Shown here piece after piece: positions 1-11,227 of a stretch of DNA of 64,000 nt. Under the pieces are notes generated by a model that saw nothing but the letters and a program-made list of their open reading frames with translations, was not told where the DNA came from and searched no databases. The first letter of the stretch is position 1; each line of letters begins with the position of its first letter. Source of the stretch: Hydractinia symbiolongicarpus (Eukaryota; Cnidaria; Hydrozoa; Anthoathecata; Hydractiniidae); assembly GCF_029227915.1 (NCBI RefSeq), contig NC_079886.1, positions 16,220,501 through 16,284,500 of the forward strand. Direction: 5' to 3'. A program made the position numbers and the translations under genes.

Positions 1-28
1 CTCAATTTTGATTTTTAATGATCTCATA

Positions 29-676
29 TCAACTGCGGGGGGGATCATTGTCAATGCCTGCAAATGAGGTATCCATATAGCCTTCAACGTCTTGGGCAAA
101 ATTCTGAATACTATCAATCGTCTCCATCTCAATCACATCAGGCCTTATCAAAGTGGTCCTCTCATCATCCTTATCCCTATTCACAAGGACATTAACATCC
201 TGGATGAGATTGTGGGCCTCTGTCCTACTACCTTTGTTGGAAGTTTGATACCCATCAAAGCCTATCGCTTTCATGCGTGTAGTACCTATCCTACTCTGGA
301 GCTGTTTTATAGTTGGAAATTACCATCTTGCAACGTCAGTACTACTTCCGGTAGTAATTTCTTCCCTGTCACAACCTTCTTTATTCCAAGCTGACCATCT
401 TCCCTCATTATAAACTTATCGTAATGTATCGCATTCGGCGTCATACTCAGCCCATCCCTAAGATTGGTGTATAGGCTATCAACCTTCGATTTAAATATTA
501 CAGTCTCGTTCGACTCCATGCCCAACCCCAATCGCCTACGCGCACATACCCTGCTGCTGACCCGGCGTTAAAGTCCCTGATGTTCCGGAGGGTTGCGTTG
601 ATTGTTCGGTATCCTCTTTGTCGCCCTTTTCATCTCTGCCTATATCCTCCTCGGGTGTAAATACTGGATTATCCAT
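29..676 (-). pseudogene. Virus-like element A: broken ORF shared with element B
   Basis: A start codon at 674-676 opens an acidic, Ser/Thr/Gln-rich N-terminus ending in a Gly/Gln-rich stretch, which hits a stop near 545. The reading continues in another frame at 307-531 (motif KSKVDSLY, then a hydrophilic segment) and a third at 29-274. The KSKVDSLY segment recurs in element B near 43860-43930 (minus), next to a similar Gly-rich lead-in, so this is an element gene and not host sequence. I do not recognise a domain. At least two frame changes mean it is not a functional gene as read. Confidence concerns its status as an element-derived broken ORF only. Confidence 0.5.
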
Positions 677-700
677 TTATTTACCATATAATAAATAAGT

Positions 701-1369
701 ATGAACGCATGCGGTATTCTGATGGACCCTTACGCAGAAAGCAAGCAGCTTCTTGGTATGAAAGGACGCCTGTAAAGAGTCCAGATTTCCCATACCCCAT
801 CAACCATTGACCAGAAACACAAAATGATGTCATTATCCCGGGTAGCTTGAAGCTTCTATTTGATCTGACGCTGACCGGAACCAACATGACACGTACGATC
901 GTATCGAATATAGGGAAAATCTGGTGAAAAATCTACTTATTACCCTAAATAACAAAGAGGTTCAAAATATATCGGATTACAATATCCTGGCATTGTATAG
1001 GCCTATGCTGGTGTTAACGAAACGTTTTATAACCCAAAACTCGAGAAGATTAGCATCACTGTCGAGGGGGAGCCAAACGAATTGTATAGCCATGCCATGC
1101 TCCCAAAAAACCATCTCGAGCAAATCGTCAATATCTTTGGCAGACGCTGGAACTCCAATGTAACCATCGAGCATTTTTTTAATGAACGGTATGCCCTGTT
1201 TGTGGATTTCTGTAGCTCACCTGATGACGTGCTACAAGGTAGTGGTAGACCACTAGAGCGAGTAAGTGATGGCATCACTCTACATATCACCAAAGAAGCC
1301 GATGGAACCGGTGATTTTAAATGCTACGTGTACCTGTTACATCCTGGATGGCAGGCTGGACCGTGTTGA
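701..1369 (+). pseudogene. Virus-like element A: capsid-like fragment
   Basis: Plus-strand reading in three frames gives a beta-rich protein. One segment near 820-925 contains VIIPGSLKLLFDLTLTG and SNIGK. A second, near 1015-1330, contains ISITVEGEP, then a KYAL-like region and GSGRPLERVSDGITL. These resemble, from memory, capsid-type proteins carried by Maverick/Polinton-like elements in cnidarian genomes, which have double jelly-roll folds. Stops fall near 771, 925 and 1367, and the two parts are out of frame, so the gene is broken and probably shortened. It runs convergent to the ORF at 1337-1765. The capsid role is inference; a structure-based search of the separate segments would settle it. 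Confidence 0.45.
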
Positions 1370-1765
1370 ATATTGAGTAAATAAAGGAACTATTACTGTG
1401 ATATCAGCCAAATCCGACAACTTCAACGCCTTATCTTTGATAACCTCGTAACAGAGTGCCCGATACTTATTCTCCTTAACTGAGACGATATGGAGCCCTA
1501 GGCGTTCAATATCATTCTCGAGATCATCATCGATCTCGCTTCTTGCAAATGTTGCCCATGCTTTTTCGCCTGATGCTATCCTGTGTAAAAGATCATCATC
1601 CGTGGGGTATTCAAAACCTTCATAGTATGCTCCGTCTCGATACCTAAAATTTTCTAGGCAGGTAGGGCAATAACTAGTTACTGATCCTGCCTTTATACAG
1701 CAATGCAGCACAGGTACCCGAATATCATAACCCCTTACTTGCTTTTTTTGTACATAGGCTTCCAT
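1337..1765 (-). CDS. Virus-like element A: uncharacterised 142-aa ORF with CxxC
   Basis: An uninterrupted 142-codon frame with ATG at 1765. Residues 22-36 hold a Cys pair and a YCPTC knuckle that could bind zinc. The middle is acidic (EIDDDLENDIERLG) and the C-terminus is hydrophobic. It ends where the oppositely oriented capsid-like fragment ends. I do not recognise the family. It is one of few frames in element A that is unbroken over more than 100 codons, so it may be a real viral ORF or simply less decayed. Confidence 0.4.
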   Translation of the reverse strand: MEAYVQKKQVRGYDIRVPVLHCCIKAGSVTSYCPTCLENFRYRDGAYYEGFEYPTDDDLLHRIASGEKAWATFARSEIDDDLENDIERLGLHIVSVKENKYRALCYEVIKDKALKLSDLADITVIVPLFTQYSTRSSLPSRM

Positions 1766-1937
1766 CTTTTTGATATTTCAGTATTTTTTATCTCGAAGCC
1801 AAACCGGTCAATGGGGTTGGGGTTGGGAAACCACCACTAAATGAGGATATTTTCGACTTATCGAGGGGGGCCATGGGAGATTCCCCACTTTTGATTACAA
1901 TTTTCACTACCCGCAAAAGTAGTGAAAAAGCGCCTGC

Positions 1938-2697
1938 TTATGACATATCGATGTCAAACATACCTTCGAATAGCTCGCGCGTATCATCATCGGGCAACGT
2001 GAAATGGTTGAGGTAACAATTATCTGTGCCAAGACAATCGTGCCTGAATCGACACCAAGCATGTAAGGAATTCGGGTCGTTACATTCCTGTTTCGTCACC
2101 GTCATGTCGGGATACATTGTTTTTAATATATTTATTCTTGTGCTGAGCTGCCTGCGTTGGCATCGTATCATATAATGCTCTTGTATGCCCTTTTTCCATG
2201 CTCGTGTGGATTGTTTTTATTAACTGCACATAGCACTATATCACATTGATGACGACATGGTACATGTCTCTGCCGTAGGTCCGAGTTGTCTTGCTTAAGG
2301 TCATCAAGATCGTCCTCGAGCAAAGCGATGGAAATATCCCTTTCTTCAATTGCCGCAGCAAGCTCTTCCCGTAATCTCTCCACACCCTTCCCGGCAAACC
2401 ATTTTGTCAATGTTACGACCCTAGGCTTTTTTGACTTTACAACGATTTTGATGGCCCCATTTAACGTAACGAAGACGTCATGCTGATTTGACCGTCTAAA
2501 ATGTATGGGGGTGCCACCCCCACTCTTCTGTCCTACAATTTCTTGCCTTGTTGTGATTTCTTCGGCTAAATATTGAAAATTGCGTATTATATCGGCAACC
2601 CCTAAAAACCTACCAAGATCAGCGCGCCTAAAAAAGGTCGATTTTGTTCATCAAACACAGTCTCCATGGCTCCTGTGGGCGAAATTTGCGACGACAT
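1938..2697 (-). pseudogene. Virus-like element A: BRO-like / coiled-coil DNA-binding ORF, broken
   Basis: Start codon at 2695-2697. The N-terminal part (2697-2411) reads in more than one frame. It is followed by 2410-2168, whose sequence KWFAGKGVERLREEL leads into a coiled coil with many Glu/Asp/Gln. The last part, 2171-1938, has a basic start (RCQRRQLSTRI), Cys/His residues and an acidic tail. The two downstream frames overlap by four bases (stop TGA inside ATGA), as in compact viral genomes. The order resembles BRO/MSV199-type proteins of large DNA viruses and cnidarian mobile elements, where a DNA-binding N-terminus precedes a coiled coil. That identification is from memory and moderate at best. 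Confidence 0.4.
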
Positions 2698-2753
2698 CTT
2701 TCTAATATATCAACGTAAGCCAGAGGATTTTATCTTGCTCAATCCAAAATTTT

Positions 2754-3317
2754 TCAACTCCTAGGATGTTCCAATCTAACGTAAAAGCAAGCATGTTTGG
2801 ACCTCTTCAATTCAGCCTTTATAACCGACCAGTCCAGGATCAAGTTTGTCACTTCGTCAATTAACCTCATATCACTCCTCTCATGTCGATACCACAAAGA
2901 CAGGGATTTTTTTTGCCTTCTCAGATTCTTGGGCAAGGCAGTATACGATTGGGTTAAGAGCCACAAACTATGCCTACGATGCCTTCCCGAAATAGCAAGT
3001 TCAAGCAAGGGCTGCCTTTTTATCGAGGCTCTCGTCAGATATCATGTCATCAACCACAAAAACACTCTCCTCCCCCGCCAGCAACGAGGATAGTTTTGAT
3101 ATCCATTCGAAAAGTTGGTCCTTGGGGTATATCAGGAACTCCAAAGTGATGCCCTTTCCAAATAGGTGGCATTCCATCGTATAGTTGGACACAAAATGAC
3201 TATGTTATGAAAGTGTCCCCTGTTTTCGACTTCAAGCAGATCCAGGACTCGTTGTGTTTTTCCGCAAGACGTTGAACCTGTAAAGATGGCCGTATGCAGG
3301 ACTCTTACAACATCCAT
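2754..3317 (-). pseudogene. Virus-like element A: A32/FtsK-type packaging ATPase, frameshifted
   Basis: Frame 3132-3317 carries a Walker A motif, FTGSTSCGKT, about 12 residues from its start. After a frame change, frame 3001-3192 carries a Walker B motif, SVFVVDDMI. A third frame, 2754-3008, follows with SGRHRRHSLWLLTQSY, matching the sensor/arginine-rich region of A32-like ATPases. Poxviruses, Mavericks and related DNA viruses use this family to drive genome packaging into capsids. The order Walker A, Walker B, GRH...LLTQ is diagnostic. At least two frame changes make the copy non-functional. It sits between the BRO-like ORF and the truncated polymerase. Confidence 0.72.
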
Positions 3318-3403
3318 TTACTAATAGTTGCTCCACTTCCGGTTATGTACCTTCAAATATACCCCGGAACATGTAGAGAAAATCAATAAGCCTCCATTGT
3401 TAT

Positions 3404-4611
3404 TCACCAAAGACCCCCGACAGGCAGGGCAGAGCTTAGACCCTTGAGCCTTGTATTCGAGGGGTGGTGGGTGTATATAAATTTACCTTGAAGGCACTGC
3501 AATGCGCTACGGTACCTTTTAACAAGTAGTTCCTTTCTCCGGACTATCCCCGATCGATGTAGGATGTTGATCCTCTTTCCCGTTATATACATGACGTTCA
3601 CCGCAATGTTGGGATTATTAGCCTCAAATTTGTAGATGCTTTTGATATTCGTTGTGTACTCTATACCATCCCAATTATAAAGGCCTACGTACGGTTTCAT
3701 CTGAGAAACTCCATTTGGGTTCTTCCCTATCTCCTAATGATGGAGTGATGCTATAATGGCCCATTTGAAACACTCCTTATCCTTATTCATTAGATTAATG
3801 ACAGCCTTCTTGCATTGCTTCCTACCTATTTGGGTAGTTCGATATATGATGAGCGCCTTGTCAGGCGTAGCTTGTGGAAGTCTACGTCGAGGTATAGGAT
3901 TTAAGATACTGAGGCCATATTGCTTTGGAAGACATTTTTCACATCGATGTACTCCTCACCATTAGCCCCCTCCATATTTGTTGGTTTTTTCCACATTATC
4001 CATAGCAACAGCTGTACCTTCGCTGATCCCATATTTTCTACCTGTCCCTCAACTTAGGTTTTCACGTTTGGCTGCACTATCCCGATATACCCATCAACAT
4101 CGGCATTTCCTATACCAGGAATTCGGAAACTCCTAAAAGTCCTGTGAAAAGCATGCTTATGCTCCTGTGGTGTAAAATCTTTCCCCGGCCGTTCATGTAG
4201 ATAGCCCTCGTTAGTCTCCTGTTCGACTTTATCATGGAGCGTAGGTCTTGTGTTTGCTACCGTGCTATAGAGCTCCATCACCCTGCGTTTGAATGCTGTA
4301 TAAGTACTCTTGACCCCTTCTTTTATAGGATTTGGTACGGCATCAACTATCCAGTTGTACCATTCCTGCATCTTGGATTTCACGATCAATCGATTTTTTG
4401 ACATTTCCTGTTTCTCGAAGACATCCATGGCCTCCGGCGTTGGTAGTATGGTTACAGGCCTTATGGGCTTTCGTTGTCCAACCCCTCTGGGTGGCCTCTG
4501 TGGCACATCATCTCATAAGGCAACTAATTCAGCTTTACGTAGCTTATAATGCCCTGTTAATCCACGACCTTTTGCAATATTACGTAATTGTTTGAAAGTG
4601 TATGAATTCAT
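3404..4611 (-). pseudogene. Virus-like element A: N-terminal region of viral type B DNA polymerase
   Basis: Starts at ATG 4609-4611 with a SAP/HeH-like helix pair (KQLRNIAKGRGLTG, LRKAELVAL) and an in-frame TGA at 4513-4515. A 150-codon frame (4054-4506) with TLHDKVEQE and DFTPQEHKHAFHRTFRSFR follows. Segments 3404-4053 in shifting frames continue into NWDGIEYTTNIKSIYKFEA. The same order occurs in element B (44040-46196), where it runs on into polymerase exonuclease motifs. Here the polymerase is lost and the sequence joins the ATPase gene near 3400, which implies a large deletion. In Mavericks this enzyme is protein-primed and replicates the element. Confidence 0.6.
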
Positions 4612-4784
4612 TCTCTTTATTATATAGAATTTTTGCATTGTCGGAGGATTTCATTCTGCTCAAAACTAACACAGTTGTTTCCCTTGTGGAATTTGACTAC
4701 CATACAAAAATGAGTAAGGGAATTTCCTTGTATGAGCGTAGAATATTATGGTAAATTGTCTTAGAATATATTGGACCCCTTATT
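4612..4784. other. Right flank of element A
   Basis: Non-coding. The first 65 bases (to about 4677) are alignable by eye with 46197-46260 in element B, ending in the shared string CAAAA(C/T)TAACACAGTT. Beyond that the two copies diverge, and the terminal repeat seen in copy B is not recognisable here. The true outer end of copy A therefore probably lies between 4677 and 4785 or has been lost. Confidence 0.45.
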
Positions 4785-5830
4785 CTACATTGAAGACGTC
4801 ATCTGCAGTGAATACTTGGCCCTATGTAGATTAATATGAAATGGTATCGGATGGTGCCGGATTAATAGGGTCTGTGCTGTGACTTGCTGTGACGTCACTG
4901 TTGTACGCGCACGCGACTGTGCCAGAAGGAACATTTCTCTATCTCTTGAAGGTTTTTTGATGACGTCATAACCCCGAAACGGATTTAGGAAGCCAGGTTT
5001 GGGAAAATTACCCAAATTAGTTCCAGGTGGTCCCTAGTTACCCACGCGGTAAACAATCATTGACCTCACCATCTCGTTTCCAAATTATTTGGCCTCAAAG
5101 TTTTAGGTGCACTGTAAAGGCTTCAAAAATTCTATATAGGATATTGACGTTAAAGTAGTAATATTGACGTCGCGCCGTAACGTCAGAAAAATTAACATAT
5201 TAGACATAAGATTTTCGGCAACATCAAAGGAAAATGAACACATATGTTACGGACAGACAGACACACACGTATCTGTACTGCTGACGTCAGCAGTACAGAT
5301 ACAAAAAACATTTGGCGAAATTTGATTTATTCGTTGCCAGTAATGTGTAGAGGTTAAAACGCCGATTAAAATAATGTATAGAAACATATGTTTTCGACGA
5401 ACGCCTAAGGAGACCTTGTTTTTACACGTTGCCTCTATTGTGTAGAGCTTAAAGCGCTGATCAAGAAAATGTATATGATCATGGGCTTTTAATGAAAGGT
5501 TAATGAAATAAACGTGCGTAAAATGTTTGCTGACGTCAGGAAAGACCCGAAAAAACACACAAAAAATTTCTTTCAGAATTTTATATATCTAATGCATCTA
5601 ATGCAGAATATAATCCACTTTGCAAAAGTGACAGACATACACACGGCACTGGCGTATTACTATAGAGATTAAAGTTTGGTAAATTAAAGAACAAATTTAT
5701 AGGTGATATTTTAGAGACTTTATCAAAGAAAACTTTTAAGAATATAATCTACTTTGCAAAGGTCACACACAGAGACACGAAAGTTCTGTATTATTATAAG
5801 AAATTCGTCAAGCCGGTTTAAAATTATTTT
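4785..5830 (-). repeat. Dispersed TGACGTCA-rich repeat, several units
   Basis: Non-coding repeat with phrases such as GACGTCATCAAAAAACCTT and a TGACGTCAGCA core. A second, plus-strand copy lies at 52263-52640 in an intron of the AMPK gamma gene, where the same phrases occur in the same order. Within this copy the phrase on TCAGCG..TTTAA.CTCTACACA recurs, so units are partly iterated. CAGACAGACA-type edges occur at about 5252 and 5629. A short match to the 4905-4955 part also occurs at 38640-38672. Confidence 0.65.
5269..5302. repeat. Perfect 34-bp palindrome centred on TGACGTCA
   Basis: The strand reads GTATCTGTACTGCTGAC to the centre and its exact reverse complement after it, with no spacer. 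The centre is the eight-base CRE-type sequence TGACGTCA. It lies inside the dispersed repeat. It could form a cruciform or be a fused pair of repeat ends. A regulatory role is not shown. Confidence 0.9.
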
Positions 5831-6429
5831 TCGAAAAAATCAATAAAATAATGTAGACTAGAATATTTATATTCTCTTCTAAAAGCATTGTGAGTGGTTA
5901 CTTCAGAATTTTGCACAATTGTCGTGAAGACGACTTATCACTTTTATTTTTGTCTTTTTAATAACAATAATGTAAATGGCACCAGCTTTGGGGGATATAT
6001 ACCTATAAAGGTGTGACACTTTTAATGTTACCGGATATTGATTCCGTTCCCTCCCAATCGCACCACAAAGTGATCTGTTTCGTTAAAAGTTGAACTGTTT
6101 TCTCTGGTCCCTTGGAGGTTCGAGTTACCAGGAGTTAACTATATGCAAAAATAATTTGTATATCATTCCGATTAAAAATATTTTGGCGCCAAAATAAAGT
6201 TTGTGTCAGTGTAGTATGTAGAAAATTGTCATTTATAACATAGTTAACTAAGTTTATAATCAGTTATTATTTTCATGTTTATTATTGATTTATAGCGTTA
6301 ATTTGTCCTAATTATGGATAAAACTTTCCCTGCCCTTAGCTCTTTGCGAAGATGCCTATATATAATGTTAAAGGCGGTAAAAAATAAAAATAACTGTAAC
6401 ATAATTGGCAAAAATATTAAAAAAAACGT
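5831..6429. other. Non-coding AT-rich stretch
   Basis: No coding potential recognised. A run of A residues at about 6419-6426 is a run of T on the minus strand just after the tRNA gene and would serve as its RNA polymerase III terminator. Confidence 0.6.
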
Positions 6430-6502
6430 TGACCACGATGGGACTCGAACCCACAATCTTCCGATTCGAAGTCGGACGCCTTATCCGTTGGGCCACGCGG
6501 CC
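6430..6502 (-). tRNA. tRNA-Arg, anticodon TCG
   Basis: On the minus strand a complete cloverleaf can be drawn. The acceptor GGCCGCG pairs with CGTGGTC using two G-T pairs. The D arm GGCCCAACGGATAAGGC contains an A box. The anticodon arm TCCGA-CTTCGAA-TCGGA has anticodon TCG. The T arm is centred on GGGTTCGAGTCCC (B box), with discriminator A. No intron is present. A T-run follows the 3' end within a few bases. The gene stands alone, with no neighbouring tRNA. Translations across it are artefacts. Confidence 0.95.
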
Positions 6503-9500
6503 TTGCAAAACCGTAGATGGATTTCTATAGTAAATTTCGCTTGACCATTTTTTCCGAATCTTGTATATTACATACTGTTATAACGACGGAAAAACTTATA
6601 AAATAGGTACAAGGTATACTTTTTATAAGGTTATGCTTTAAGAATACGAGGATGAGATTTTTTACTCAAAAATTAGAAATTCATCCTCAGACTGCTTTTC
6701 CATGAGAAGGTGAATAAAACGACTCATTGTAATCAAGCTTTTTTGTCAAACTGCATATCTAAACTGATAACACATCAGCATTAAGCGTGACGCCATCTAT
6801 CAATACTATGTCAAAATTTGTTTTCTAGGTCTTTCTAGGAAGTTTCTGATCACTTGAAATGGAATAACGTTTTTCGACAAGTCCAAAGTTATTTTGACGT
6901 GATCGTTTTGTAATTTTACCGTGTTATGCGTGACAGTAATGATTTTAAGTTGACCTTGAAGGAGAGCCTACTCATTAATCGGGATAAACCTCCTCTCAAT
7001 AAAAGCCTCCGAAAATTTGAAGAAAGTTTGGACTTGTAGAAAAACACCTAGATTGTATTCAAAAAATCTGAGCTACATTCTTCACCTTATGCACAGAAAT
7101 GTGCTGAGAATAATTTAAACCTGGGAATTAATGAATTTTAGAATAATTCAGTTTCTTCTTCTAATGTTATCTTTCATATCAAATAAGCTTGTAATTACAT
7201 AAGGAATTATTACATCATCGTCCTTAGCCGTTATCAAGACAAAATGTCCTGGGGACGAGGTTACAATTATTTTTAAAACGATGGGCAGCAGGGGCCTAAA
7301 TGTTATTTTGGGACTAATAGTAAGCTTAACAAATTCGTCTACTATAATTAGTGAACAAAGCCAATTAAAATCGCAACATATCTTTATGAAAGTAGCAATG
7401 CTTAAACCGCAACCAGGAAACCCTACTCTCGCTATGGTACTTCACGCGATTTCAGGTCATGTAAAGCACCGTATATCACGGTCGGACAGGAAATATGGTT
7501 TCCTGGCTAAATAAGCCGGGACAATAAAACCTTATTATTTACTTTGCTCATAAAATTGTTTGTAAAAAGGCAAATTGAACCTCACCAAATATTATTTGTG
7601 AATGTGAAAAGCAGTTGCTAAATTTATGGGGGAAACAATTGTGTTGTTCTGGAAATTCGCATACCCCTTTTACGTAAATTTTTTAAAGTTTTTTGAGTTT
7701 TAGGAGGAAAGATTTTAGAGGGTTCAATCTTGATAAATTGTTTTTAACAAAAATCGACGTAGATGGGAAATAAGGGGTAAAAAGCATTTAAGTTCTTTTT
7801 TTTAGGAAAGTATGTTTTCTTGAACAGCTTAGATGAGTTTGCTTTTGTCAGGGCAATGGTAAAGTAATCGTGTACAGATTTTTCACATATATAGCAGTTT
7901 CTTTCAAACTTGTTCTTTCTAAATCATGTCTAAATCTCGTGCGGATTCAAATATTCTTAATTTCGTTTAGATGTCTCAAATTCTTTTCCCTTTGCTACGG
8001 CCTTTGCCATTTTAATTTGTTTTTCGTCAGCACAACTAAATGTTAAGTCACCAGGTAAATACTCTTTAACAAAACGCCAAACAGTTTGCTCCCTATTTTT
8101 CCTAACCTTATATAGACCGGCTTTTTAAGGGCTCGATACAGCCCCAGTTATTATATATTTCTGTGAAATATGCGCTCGAGTTGAAAAAGTAGCACGCGGT
8201 TTTAATTATTTCGAATATGGTGAGGGAATTATAGTTAAGAACAGATAGCGTCAACTATCACGCTGGTAAAATGATTGCGAGTAATTTTCAAAATGGCACC
8301 CTTCGTAGAGTGTCAAATATTCTTTAATTTTACTCTTTCTTACCCTAAGCCTAACGATTGGCTACTACAATTGGAATGAATTTTGCCAAAGTTACAGAAA
8401 AGTTATAGCATAGGAACAAAATAGAAACAATCTTAACACTTTTCCCGTTACGTCATAAATGGCGTGAATTTTTCCAAACCACTCATATCTGCCTAAAATT
8501 AATTTACTTTACTCTGGGGCGGATCTAGGATTTTTTTCTTGTTAGGCAAAATTTGATAGATTTTTTGGCAAAGTAATGTCAGGGTTGTGGTGTTGTACGA
8601 GGTAAATCGGCCGTTTTGTGTTTTTGCTGTAAAAGGAGCTAATATTTTCCCAAAAATAAGGTTTTTAGGTATTAAAAATCCTTCCTAGATTAGAAACGAA
8701 AATTTCTTTACAGCCAAATAAAAAACAGTAACCTCCGTAGTTTTAACACTTTATCCTTGTTAAAACATGCGGATGGAAAATGCGTCCGTTTAGCAAATTA
8801 GATTCGAAACAGGGTTAGCGTTTCCATAGTTTCTTTGAATGAAATACTGGTAATAAGTATCATCATCTAAGCATTTTTTTACGTTTTACGCACATAATAC
8901 GAGTACAAGTAATAAGTAGGCTTTATTCCAAAATATGCAATAAGTCTTATAACTAACAATACAACAAAAATTACATTACAAGACAATTTTAGGAATAGAT
9001 AGTCGACAGTAGTGCAACGTAGAAATATTGTTTGGAATATTATAGTCTGTGTTAATAGCCTGCAAATGCAAAAAGAAAACAGCATATAAAAGTATGAAAG
9101 CTTTCCAGTTAGACTGTGTAAGATAGCAACATATAATAAACGTCTACAAAGAGTATATAGTAATCACCTCTTCATGAAGTTAATACAGTTTAATATTAAG
9201 GTTACTGGTGTAGTTTTGCACCAATTTCTATTAAGCATTAATTTTAATGTTATGAAATTCCCACAACAGTAAGGCAGTTTATTAAGCCAGAAAAGAGTTA
9301 GAAATTAGAAAAATAACATCAAAACATTTAACATGTCTGTATATTATTTACCCTCGCAAGCCCCTGTCGACTATGTTTGAAAAATATTATAATACTGTAA
9401 AATCTTTAGGAAAGTTTTAGTAACTATAGGCCAATTCTGAAGATTCTCATATAAAAAGCAACATACATACAAATCCTACTCATAATCATAAGTAAACATG

Positions 9501-11060
9501 AAATTTTCATTAGTTTACAGTCTGTAACAGAGCGTTCTTTAACATGCAATTCTTGTTTCGATCTGTATTGTTTCGTGTGAAAATCATTTCTATGATTTAC
9601 TTGAATATTCACAAGTTAGTTTGATTGATTTTTTTCACCAATTTTGTTGATTATACCAGATATATATCCATTGTTTACAGTTTTCCAATATATATTATAA
9701 GGATTCAGAATCTTCTGTGTTCTTTAATTGATGGTGATTTTCGTTGTCAGAAGAATATTCATCATAGGTACTGGGGTGACATCAAAATATCTTATGCTAA
9801 AACAATATTATATACGTTGTATTGCTCAACAAGATCAGAATTAGAAATATTATAAAACAAACTTGGACTATTCTTAGATTAGGTATTGCTTCATTCTTTT
9901 GTTTTTAGCAATTTTATTACAATTAAAAGTAACATGGGAAAGTTAAAGAGATCTTCTCATGTTCTGAAATGTTTTGAAATGAGCAGTGGGATGTTGTATA
10001 TAAGATGCACTGTTTAAAAGTTCTTAGGGACAATCACAATAAAAAAGTGAATATATGCTAAACGTATAACTTTGGCGGTGGGACGAAGTAGAATCCTTTG
10101 ACGTTTAAGTATATCTCATACTGTATACATCGATTTCTTAGAGAACAGAAAGTTTTTTGAACTTGTAATGTGTATCTGCTTAACAGGGACAAATGGCCGA
10201 GTGCTTATGATTTCAAGGACTGACAACATTCAAATATTACCTTTTCTGATTTTGATGTTTAGAGGAGGGAAAGGGGATCTGCAGATCTATTAACATTAAG
10301 GTTGGACTTTTGCGTTCATGAAAGAGCTGTCTCTTAGTTATCTTACAAGAATGTTTTCCCTCCCAAACAGCAACAAAGACACATAAACGCTAAGACACAT
10401 AAAGTTGCATAACCGTCTACACGAAGCCTACACGAAGCCTGTGACCTTAAGACGTAAAACAAAAAAACTAACAAAATTTCAACTAATACACATACAGGTA
10501 GGTAGCTAGCTAGTAATACACTTTATACCAAATTTAACATGCACACCAAAACATTTTTGACCGCCAAGACAGTGTTTACATAAATTGCCTCAGTTGTCTC
10601 GTTTAGCATTGGGCTTTTATAAACAAACAATACATTTGATAGAGGTCAAGTTAAAACCTTTTGTTTTGATAATAAAAAGATTTTAATCACATGTTTTGTA
10701 AGAACATCTGGTGGTTTACCACTTTTAAGAATAGTTCTTGACACAAAAGTGCCTAAATTTCAGGAGCAACTAAAACTAAAATATTTCAAGTATTACTTAC
10801 TTTAAAGCAATGAATTTATTGTCTCTTGCAGAGGCAGATGAAGGTTTGGTTCGAGACAACAACATGGCACACGTGGCTAAAATATTTCCCTCCAGCATTT
10901 CCAATCCTTTCAATATCTGAAAGGGTTTCCAAATTCAAAACTTCTTCATTTAACTTAGGTAGCATACAATTGCTTTGATATTTTAGACATTTGAAGTGCT
11001 CCCCGCAATTGGACCTGACCCAGGTAAACCATGTTGAAAAAGAAACATCCACTTGTCCAT
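6503..11060. other. Gene-free AT-rich interval
   Basis: I see no supportable exon here. Open frames are short and lack recognisable domains. A lone GGGGACGAGG box at 7251-7260 matches the edge motif of MITE-like repeats at 62370 and 63780. The rest is low-complexity A/T-rich sequence. Confidence 0.55.
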
Positions 11061-11072
11061 GTATAACCATAC

Positions 11073-11227
11073 CCGTGGTCGTTTTAGGCGTTTAAACTTT
11101 TTAACCCACGGACGTTTTAGGCGTTCTAACTTAAAACTCACGGACCTTTAGGCGTTTTTTCTTCACATTCCAGAATTTTATTCATTGGAACTTGAAAACC
11201 CGCGGACGTTTTAGGCGTTTTTTCACA
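11073..11227. repeat. Degenerate tandem repeat with GGACGTTTTAGGCGTT core
   Basis: Four copies of a core close to CACGGACGTTTTAGGCGTTT are spaced about 36-60 bases apart (near 11076, 11107, 11138 and 11202), linked by AAC.T..AA.CC-type sequence. Copies differ by substitutions and small indels, so the array is old. No coding sense. Confidence 0.7.

Noticed and set aside
6314-6544. 76-codon open frame with GTRTHNLPIRSRTPYPLGHA
   Set aside because: This is the reverse-strand translation of the tRNA-Arg gene, a well-known annotation artefact.
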